NCBI GenBank assembly: GCA_913046155.1
Contig: CAJWRY010000052.1
Location: 1 to 10,482 of the forward strand
Length of the DNA stretch: 10,482 bases
Direction: 5' to 3'
From: an uncultured Candidatus Nemicrothrix sp.
GTDB taxonomy: Bacteria > Actinomycetota > Acidimicrobiia > Acidimicrobiales > UBA8592
Below, piece by piece: positions 5,821 through 10,482 of this stretch (the stretch's first letter is position 1; each line of letters begins with the position of its first letter). A program made the position numbers and the translations under genes. The notes under the pieces were generated by a model. It searched no databases. It was not told where the DNA came from and was given only the letters and a program-made list of their open reading frames with translations.

Positions 5821-6440
5821 GCTTTCTTTCCAAATGTAGGTCGTTCAATTAAGTCACGAACATGACTTGTTTCATTAATGCTTCGAACTGTTCTTAGCCC
5901 ATTCGTTGATGCTTGCACTCTAGTAATTCCTGTGTAATCAGGCTGGATCATAAATGGATTGTCCAACTGCCATAGGGTCTGTAAGTAGACTGACGTGACC
6001 ATACCATGACAGAAGACGACAACTGTTTCGCCTCTGTGAGTGGCAATTAGATCGTCAAATGCCCCTACAACGCGATCGCGGAATGAGTCATAATCTCCTT
6101 CAAAAACTGCTAAAGGATCATTTATATAGGCTTGGATAGGGGCTGAGTCATATGTCATTTCTTCGACAGGTATGTATGTTGAGCTGTTGTGATCAGACTC
6201 GCGCAGATCATCTCTAGACGAAACAGTTATATTGGTCGTCGTGGATAATGGATCTGCCGTTTCTAGAGCTCGACGCATAGAACTTGACACGATGTGGTCA
6301 ATCTTTTCTCCTCTTAGGAAATCAGCAACTGCTCGGGCTTGCTTTATGCCAAGTTCAGAAAGTGGCGGGTCAGCTGGCCCATCCGAATCACCGTTTTCAA
6401 CTCTCTCAGGGCGTGCGTGACGTACGATTATAAGATCCAT
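5817..6440 (-). CDS. Histidine phosphatase superfamily (phosphoglycerate-mutase-like) protein
   Basis: 207 residues, cytosolic. The family transfers phosphoryl groups through a phosphohistidine. Visible: IIVRHARPE (4-12) with nucleophile His8 and Arg7; SSSMRRALETA (52-62) with phosphate-binding Arg57; LRESD (79-83) with the likely acid Glu81; and FCHGMVTS (143-150) with the second His145. An Ala replaces the Gly of the classic RHG motif, common in phosphatase rather than mutase members. ATG 6440 is preferred: it puts the RHA motif at the usual N-terminal position and lies 11 bases after the kinase stop. The frame is open up to 6488, but that start would overlap the kinase gene by 37 bases and add an unconserved arm. 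It is second in an operon with the APH-like kinase. Small-molecule phosphatase activity is likely; the substrate is unknown. Confidence 0.87.
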   Translation of the reverse strand: MDLIIVRHARPERVENGDSDGPADPPLSELGIKQARAVADFLRGEKIDHIVSSSMRRALETADPLSTTTNITVSSRDDLRESDHNSSTYIPVEEMTYDSAPIQAYINDPLAVFEGDYDSFRDRVVGAFDDLIATHRGETVVVFCHGMVTSVYLQTLWQLDNPFMIQPDYTGITRVQASTNGLRTVRSINETSHVRDLIERPTFGKKA

Positions 6441-6451
6441 TAAATTCTTTC

Positions 6452-7552
6452 TTAGATTAGTGGCTGCAAATGGTCGACGAGATTCCATCTTACGGCAGCA
6501 TCAATGGACCCCTGCAAGAATTTCTCGAATCTTTGATGCATTCTGTCTGCTCCTGCACCGTATGCAGAAACATCCTGAAGATAGGGAACCGCTTGGCAAG
6601 ATACCGGATATAGGATTCCCCAGGCTAGTGCTTCTTCTAAGTCCTCAGCAGACCAGCTAGGTCCCCCACTGCTTGAAAGGGTATCTCGGTAGAGTTTCAA
6701 GAAGTCTTCTTCTACTGCCAGTGTTTCTTCAGTATGGGATGCAGCAAGTAACCAAGCCAGATCAACGCCTGGATGAGAAATCATGGGACTTTGCCAATCG
6801 ATGACAATGGGTCCATCGTCATCAATAAGAACATTATCTAATTCGTAGTCCATATGTGTCAGGGTCCAATCCCTTTTGGCATAGTGATCTAGCCATTCAA
6901 CTGTGTTGAAAACCCATGTTGACTCGAGGACAGTAAAGAGTTCTTTGGGGTAACGGTTCGGCTCTTGAGATGCGAGCGTTTTCCATGAGTGCCTCGTTAT
7001 GTCTATCCCCAGTTTCAGGCTCTCAGCAGTCCAATCAATGAGCCATGGTATTTCTCGTAATCGTTGATCCATCCAGAACTTTCCGTGCATCCTTGCCAAG
7101 TCAGTCACAAGCTTTTCCATGACATTGATTTCGCACCCTTTTAGAATGTCGCCCTTTTCTGCGTGTCCTAAATATTCAAGTAAAAGAAATGCGCGTCCGG
7201 TTTGATGATCAAATCTATTTATCCAACACTTTGGAATTCGCATATCAACTTGATCTACCAGATCTGCGTAGAAGCCAGACTCCCGAACGTAGTATTGCAT
7301 TACTTCGTTATACAGCCTGGCGATATCATCATCGAGCGGGCATTTCGCCACAAAAGATTCGGGAAGGTTTGGATCCGAGCCTTCTTCCCATTGAATGGTG
7401 AAGATTCCAACTTCACCCATTGCCCCCGTGAATCCTTCCATCGGGGCATGATTAAACGCAATTATCCCCGAGATATCATGACCTGCATCATGGAATTGTT
7501 GCTCCAACCAGTCTGCCGAGACTTGAGATAAAGAAATTGGAATGTCTGTCAT
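6452..7552 (-). CDS. APH/CHK-like small-molecule kinase (phosphotransferase family)
   Basis: 366 residues with a protein-kinase-like fold as in aminoglycoside phosphotransferases, choline kinases and ecdysteroid-type kinases, which phosphorylate hydroxyls on small molecules using ATP. Visible: glycine-rich EGFTGAMGEVG (39-49), FVAKCP (67-72) with the probable ATP-binding Lys70, LLLEYLG (123-129) at the hinge, LTHMDYELDNVLI (231-243) with catalytic Asp235 and Asn240, and IVIDWQSP (249-256) with metal-binding Asp252 in place of DFG. ATG 7552 is chosen because AGGAG (7562-7558) lies five bases upstream; the frame extends to GTG 7579 without such support. It is followed after 11 bases by the histidine phosphatase gene. 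Many environmental relatives are annotated as phosphotransferases of unknown substrate; antibiotic resistance should not be assumed. Confidence 0.85.
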   Translation of the reverse strand: MTDIPISLSQVSADWLEQQFHDAGHDISGIIAFNHAPMEGFTGAMGEVGIFTIQWEEGSDPNLPESFVAKCPLDDDIARLYNEVMQYYVRESGFYADLVDQVDMRIPKCWINRFDHQTGRAFLLLEYLGHAEKGDILKGCEINVMEKLVTDLARMHGKFWMDQRLREIPWLIDWTAESLKLGIDITRHSWKTLASQEPNRYPKELFTVLESTWVFNTVEWLDHYAKRDWTLTHMDYELDNVLIDDDGPIVIDWQSPMISHPGVDLAWLLAASHTEETLAVEEDFLKLYRDTLSSSGGPSWSAEDLEEALAWGILYPVSCQAVPYLQDVSAYGAGADRMHQRFEKFLQGSIDAAVRWNLVDHLQPLI

Positions 7553-7557
7553 TAACT

Positions 7558-7562
7558 CTCCT
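7558..7562 (-). promoter_or_regulatory. Ribosome binding site deciding the kinase start
   Basis: AGGAG on the minus strand lies five bases before ATG 7552. This favours ATG 7552 over the upstream in-frame GTG at 7579, which has no comparable site. Confidence 0.7.
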
Positions 7563-7583
7563 ATACCTTTGTAGCACACAGGT

Positions 7584-7602
7584 TCTGAATAGAGAATACA
7601 GA
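7584..7602. promoter_or_regulatory. Imperfect dyad in the divergent kinase/transporter control region
   Basis: TCTG-n-AT-n5-AT-n-CAGA over 19 bases is an imperfect inverted repeat (six of nine half-site positions pair). It is centred in the 106-base divergent region 7553-7658, where a regulator of both operons could bind. No other structure is evident there besides the promoter candidate for the transporter. Such a match can arise by chance. Confidence 0.2.
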
Positions 7603-7623
7603 TACGAGAGTTTGGTAAAGGAA

Positions 7624-7650
7624 TTGAATCCTAACAGCAGGGTGTAGAGT
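7624..7650 (+). promoter_or_regulatory. Possible promoter of the EamA-MatB-MFS operon (TTGAAT-N15-TAGAGT)
   Basis: TTGAAT (7624-7629), 15 bases, then TAGAGT (7645-7650), with ATG 7659 eight bases further on. The gene lacks a good Shine-Dalgarno. The layout is the same as that before the dehydrogenase gene at 4837-4863, which raises its credibility somewhat. Confidence 0.3.
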
Positions 7651-7658
7651 TCATTCCC

Positions 7659-8579
7659 ATGGCGCAACGCATGACCTCTGATTTAAATGCAAGGGTGTGG
7701 GGATTTGTAGCGTTTACTGGAATTTCCTTTGGTGCCGGTGGTCTACTCGTTAAAAAATTAACAAATGATGGTATTGATGCATTCACTGTGACGTGGGTTC
7801 CCTTTCTTTTCGGAGGTCTCATTGCACTGATTCATGGAATATTCACAAGAGAATTGCGGTGGTCTTCTGTTCCAGCTGGCATTCTGCTGGGGTTTTTTAG
7901 TTCGCTAGGCCCATCGTTAATATTTAATGTAGGATTTGATCGCCTTCCTGCGGGGATAAATACGCTACTTATATCTTTAGGACCTATCTTTACAGCGATT
8001 GTTGCTCACTTTGTTTTCACAGATGAACGGTTTAATTTATTGAAAGCCTTCGGACTCGTAGCCGCCTATGGAGGAGTTACTATCCTCGCAGCAGGATCAA
8101 TTGATGCTGGGGGTAACGTATGGGATATTCTTCTTGTCCTCCTAGGGTCATGTATCGCAGGAGCTGCAGGAGTACTGACGAGATTTTTAACATTACGTCA
8201 TAAGCCAATGGCATTGATCGCCCCAAACCTGCTGGTCGCAGGTGTAGCGTCTTTTATTTTAACGATTGGTTTTGATGTAGCTTCAAAGCCAGACGATGGA
8301 TTTGCGTCATGGCATATCCCTATGCTTTTTGCTTTTGGTTTGATCACATATTTATCTTTTCTATCGATTTTAAAAGCAAATGAAATTGGGACCACGGGCC
8401 AAGTTTCGGTAATTGGTTACTTCCTTCCATTATTTGGTGTTGTTGGTGGAGCCATGTTCTTTGATGAAGAACTCGATGCATCAGTTCTTCTCGGCGGTGT
8501 ACTTATCCTATTCGCTATGACTGCAATCGCTCGCGGATCTATCCCCTTTCGGAACAAACGTAAAGAGTCTGATGCCTAA
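7659..8579 (+). CDS. EamA/DMT-superfamily membrane transporter
   Basis: 306 residues, standard for ten-helix drug/metabolite transporters with two EamA repeats in the inner membrane. Repeat 1 spans about 12-148 and repeat 2 about 155-293. The characteristic helix pairs are DRLPAGINTLLISLGPIFTA (94-113) ending in TDERF (121-125), and NEIGTTGQVSVIGYFLPLFG (241-260) ending in FDEEL (268-272). The positively charged tail FRNKRKESDA fits a cytoplasmic C-terminus. ATG 7659 is used; ATG 7671 (Met5) is an alternative and neither has a clear Shine-Dalgarno. The gene overlaps the malonyl-CoA synthetase start by eight bases, so the two are coupled. DMT proteins export or import amino acids, nucleotide sugars and many metabolites; direction and substrate are not readable here. 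Transport of a substrate or product of the ligase is a contextual inference. Confidence 0.9.
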   Translation: MAQRMTSDLNARVWGFVAFTGISFGAGGLLVKKLTNDGIDAFTVTWVPFLFGGLIALIHGIFTRELRWSSVPAGILLGFFSSLGPSLIFNVGFDRLPAGINTLLISLGPIFTAIVAHFVFTDERFNLLKAFGLVAAYGGVTILAAGSIDAGGNVWDILLVLLGSCIAGAAGVLTRFLTLRHKPMALIAPNLLVAGVASFILTIGFDVASKPDDGFASWHIPMLFAFGLITYLSFLSILKANEIGTTGQVSVIGYFLPLFGVVGGAMFFDEELDASVLLGGVLILFAMTAIARGSIPFRNKRKESDA

Positions 8580-10071
8580 CAATCTCTTTCACGCGTTACA
8601 CGATTCTGCTAAAGACTCTCAGCAAAAGCGCTTCTTATCATCCCCCTCAGGTCGCTCTATAAGCTACGGAGAATTCTTTGAGTTAGCGGCAAGGTATGCA
8701 AGTGCCCTGCAGTCACACGGTATTGAAAAGGGAGATCGAGTCTTAGCCAAAACTCTTAAATCTCTTCACTCGTTAGCACTGTACGTATCATGCCTACAGC
8801 GAGGAGCGGTATTCATTCCCGTCAACCCGTTATCGTCCGAAGAGGAAATGAGTTACCTCATCAACGATGCTGATCCAGCGATGGTTGTATTAGATCCTGA
8901 CAGTTCAGTCAATGCTGATATAGCGGTCGAAACTATCGGTACGTCCGGCACTCTTTCCAAGCGCGCCAGTGAGTCGCCTTCTTTGAAAGAGCACGATTTA
9001 TCATCCGGTGAGGATCCAGCAGTCATACTTTATACAAGCGGAACAACTGGGAAACCCAAAGGAGTAATGATTAGTCACCGTGCTTTGATAGCAAACGGGT
9101 CTGCGTTAAATCAGCTTTGGGGTTTCTCACAGTCAGATGTTCTTTTGCACGCTCTTCCTCTATTCCACGTTCATGGTTTATTTGTGGCAATGCATTGTGC
9201 AATGCTTAGCGCTGCAGAAGTTATATTTCTCGAAAAGTTCTCCGTTTCTGAGACTATTGATAACTTAGCTCGAGCAACTGTTTTTATGGGAGTACCGACC
9301 TATTACTCACGCTTATTATCCCGAGATGATTTCACGAAGGATCTTTGCTCTGAAATGCGTTTGTTTACCTCTGGTTCTGCACCAATGACCGAACAAACCC
9401 ACCATGCTTTTCACCGTAGAACTGGTCATAAGATTCTTGAGCGATATGGGATGACAGAAGCTGGAATAATAACGTCCAATCCGCTACATGGTGATCGTGT
9501 TCCGGGCTCTGTGGGGTTTGCTTTACCTGGGGTTCAAATGCGCCTCTCAAATGACGGAAGAGAATGTGATCTGGGTGAGGTAGGTATTGTTGAAGTTGCT
9601 GGGGATCATCTCTTTAACGGTTATTGGCGGAAACCAACGGAAACAGCCGAAGTGCTTCGTAACGACGGTTTCTTAATCACAGGTGATGTTGGAGTAATGG
9701 ATGAAGATGGCAGGCTTTGTCTAAAAGGAAGAAATACAGATCTGATTATAAGCGGAGGTGAGAACATTTATCCTAAAGAGATTGAACTGCACCTTGACGA
9801 TGTTGAGTGTGTAGCTGAGTCGGCGGTAATCGGGATCTCAGACGATGATTTAGGGGAGAGGATTGTCGCTGTTATAGTCGCTGACGGAATTTTCTCAGAA
9901 CAAAAAGTCAAAGAAAAATTAAGGCATCAGGTTGCGGATTTTAAATTCCCCAGTGAGTTCATTATCGTTGAGGAGCTTCCTCGAAATTCCATGGGGAAAA
10001 TTCAGAAGAGCAAACTTCGAGATGCCTACAGCGAGCAGGCTCCAAATAAGGGAGAGAGTCGGAATAGATGA
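8572..10071 (+). CDS. matB: Malonyl-CoA synthetase-like acyl-AMP ligase
   Basis: 499 residues of the adenylate-forming (ANL) superfamily. It joins a carboxylic acid to CoA through an acyl-AMP intermediate in the cytosol. Visible: P-loop YTSGTTGKPKG (154-164); LPLFHVHGLFVAMH (195-208); ATVFMGVPTYYSRLL (235-249); LFTSGSAPM (264-272); ERYGMTE (290-296); TSNPLHGDRVPGSVGFALPG (301-320); ITGD (369-372); the hinge region LKGRNTDLIISGGENIYPKE (384-403); and PRNSMGKIQK (470-479) with the catalytic Lys476. HVHGL, FMGVP and ERYGMTE-x-TSNP are strongly MatB/ACSF3-like, so malonate or methylmalonate is the favoured substrate. Other dicarboxylates cannot be excluded. The start overlaps the end of the EamA gene by eight bases and its stop overlaps the MFS start (ATGA), so all three are coupled. 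No malonyl-CoA decarboxylase (MatA) or MatC transporter is in the window. Confidence 0.88.
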   Translation: MPNNLFHALHDSAKDSQQKRFLSSPSGRSISYGEFFELAARYASALQSHGIEKGDRVLAKTLKSLHSLALYVSCLQRGAVFIPVNPLSSEEEMSYLINDADPAMVVLDPDSSVNADIAVETIGTSGTLSKRASESPSLKEHDLSSGEDPAVILYTSGTTGKPKGVMISHRALIANGSALNQLWGFSQSDVLLHALPLFHVHGLFVAMHCAMLSAAEVIFLEKFSVSETIDNLARATVFMGVPTYYSRLLSRDDFTKDLCSEMRLFTSGSAPMTEQTHHAFHRRTGHKILERYGMTEAGIITSNPLHGDRVPGSVGFALPGVQMRLSNDGRECDLGEVGIVEVAGDHLFNGYWRKPTETAEVLRNDGFLITGDVGVMDEDGRLCLKGRNTDLIISGGENIYPKEIELHLDDVECVAESAVIGISDDDLGERIVAVIVADGIFSEQKVKEKLRHQVADFKFPSEFIIVEELPRNSMGKIQKSKLRDAYSEQAPNKGESRNR

Positions 10072-10482
10072 GCGAGTTATCCCAGAACCTATCCCGACCG
10101 AAATTGTCTGATGCTATTTCCGCGCTACGGATACAAGATTTTCGCCGATTCTGGTTTGCGGGTTTAGCCTCTAATAGTGGTGGTTGGCTGCAAGGGATAG
10201 CGTCTCCTTTCATAATGTATGAAATGACCGAGTCCGGAGCGTGGGTAGGTGCTTCAGTATTTGCATTAATGATTCCTATGGCAATTGTTGGCCCCTTTGC
10301 AGGTCCCATGGCAGATCGGCTCTCAAGACGAAAAATTTTATTAGTATGCGAAGTGCTTTTAGCTACTATCGCCGTATCAAATGCATTCCTATGGTGGGCA
10401 GGCGTGCGTGAACCATTGATTTATGTCGCTGTGAATGTGATCTATGGAATTGGTAATGGGTATGCCTTACCGGCTTGGCAAG
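10068..10482 (+). CDS. MFS transporter, N-terminal third only (EntS/MFS_3-like)
   Basis: Reading from ATG 10068 to the window end gives 138 residues against about 400-420 for a full MFS protein; the rest is beyond the right edge. Visible: a cytoplasmic N-terminus with FRRFWFAGLASNSGGWLQG (25-43), typical of the MFS_3/enterobactin-exporter-like group; four hydrophobic helices at about 28-50, 58-80, 91-111 and 116-136; and motif A as GPMADRLSRRK (79-89). The start overlaps the ligase stop as ATGA; the nearest Shine-Dalgarno-like GGGAG (10050-10054) is 13 bases away, so coupling probably matters. Relatives are mostly proton-driven exporters, but substrate and direction are not known here. Confidence 0.88.
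   Translation, partial: MSELSQNLSRPKLSDAISALRIQDFRRFWFAGLASNSGGWLQGIASPFIMYEMTESGAWVGASVFALMIPMAIVGPFAGPMADRLSRRKILLVCEVLLATIAVSNAFLWWAGVREPLIYVAVNVIYGIGNGYALPAWQ

Noticed and set aside
6441..6488. Longer start for the histidine phosphatase at 6488
   Set aside because: It overlaps the kinase gene by 37 bases and adds 16 unconserved residues before the RHA motif; ATG 6440 fits.
7202..7531. 109-codon open frame on the plus strand antisense to the kinase
   Set aside because: It lies wholly inside a gene with intact kinase motifs, and its translation shows no recognisable domain or ribosome binding site.
6452..7552. Aminoglycoside resistance gene
   Set aside because: The fold is shared with aminoglycoside kinases, but operon context and the general motif pattern point to a metabolic small-molecule kinase.
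7553..7579. GTG 7579 as start of the kinase
   Set aside because: There is no Shine-Dalgarno before it, while AGGAG sits five bases before ATG 7552.
9962..10309. 115-codon open frame on the minus strand across the ligase/MFS junction
   Set aside because: It is antisense to two well-supported genes, and its protein shows no recognisable fold.
1..10482. CRISPR array, mobile element, tRNA or prophage
   Set aside because: No direct-repeat array, terminal inverted repeats with a transposase, tRNA-like cloverleaf or phage genes were seen on either strand.

Overview
Organism and general character. The window looks bacterial: genes are densely packed, most operon partners overlap or lie within about 20 bases, and there are no tRNA, rRNA, IS, CRISPR or phage genes. 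Base composition looks moderate to slightly A+T-rich by eye (not counted). The gene mix is a class III CoA-transferase, a lone Rieske oxygenase alpha subunit, a PaaI-type thioesterase with a helical N-terminal arm, an APH-like kinase and a histidine phosphatase. It suggests a heterotroph living on small organic molecules, perhaps an environmental or marine actinobacterium-like lineage. That placement rests on gene mix only and is tentative.

Layout. (1) 1-1992, minus strand: a class III (CaiB/BaiF) CoA-transferase followed by kynureninase, which runs off the left edge. The stop of the first and the GTG start of the second share one base. (2) 1993-2103: divergent control region with a good sigma70-like promoter facing right. 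(3) 2104-5820, plus strand: Rieske oxygenase alpha subunit, an endonuclease/exonuclease/phosphatase (EEP) fold hydrolase, a PaaI-like hotdog thioesterase, then after a 56-base gap an NADP-type short-chain dehydrogenase. (4) 5817-7552, minus strand: an APH/CHK-like small-molecule kinase followed by a histidine phosphatase, convergent with the dehydrogenase. A single CTAG supplies both stop codons. (5) 7553-7658: second divergent region. (6) 7659-10482, plus strand: EamA/DMT transporter, MatB-like malonyl-CoA synthetase and an MFS transporter cut by the right edge, all overlapping at start/stop.

How the genes may work together. The left half reads as a small catabolic divergon. Kynureninase releases anthranilate (or 3-hydroxyanthranilate) and alanine. 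The CoA-transferase, Rieske oxygenase, thioesterase and dehydrogenase supply the chemistry to form a CoA ester, hydroxylate, oxidise and release an acid. The substrate cannot be read from the sequence, and joining all these into one pathway is inference. The right half reads as a transporter-ligase-transporter unit that could serve malonate or a related dicarboxylate. No unmistakably new system is visible. The most interesting items are the CoA-transferase/kynureninase coupling, a metal-dependent EEP phosphodiesterase embedded in a catabolic operon, a possible second start inside the thioesterase gene, a kinase/phosphatase pair, and an identical promoter-like layout in front of two genes that lack Shine-Dalgarno sequences.
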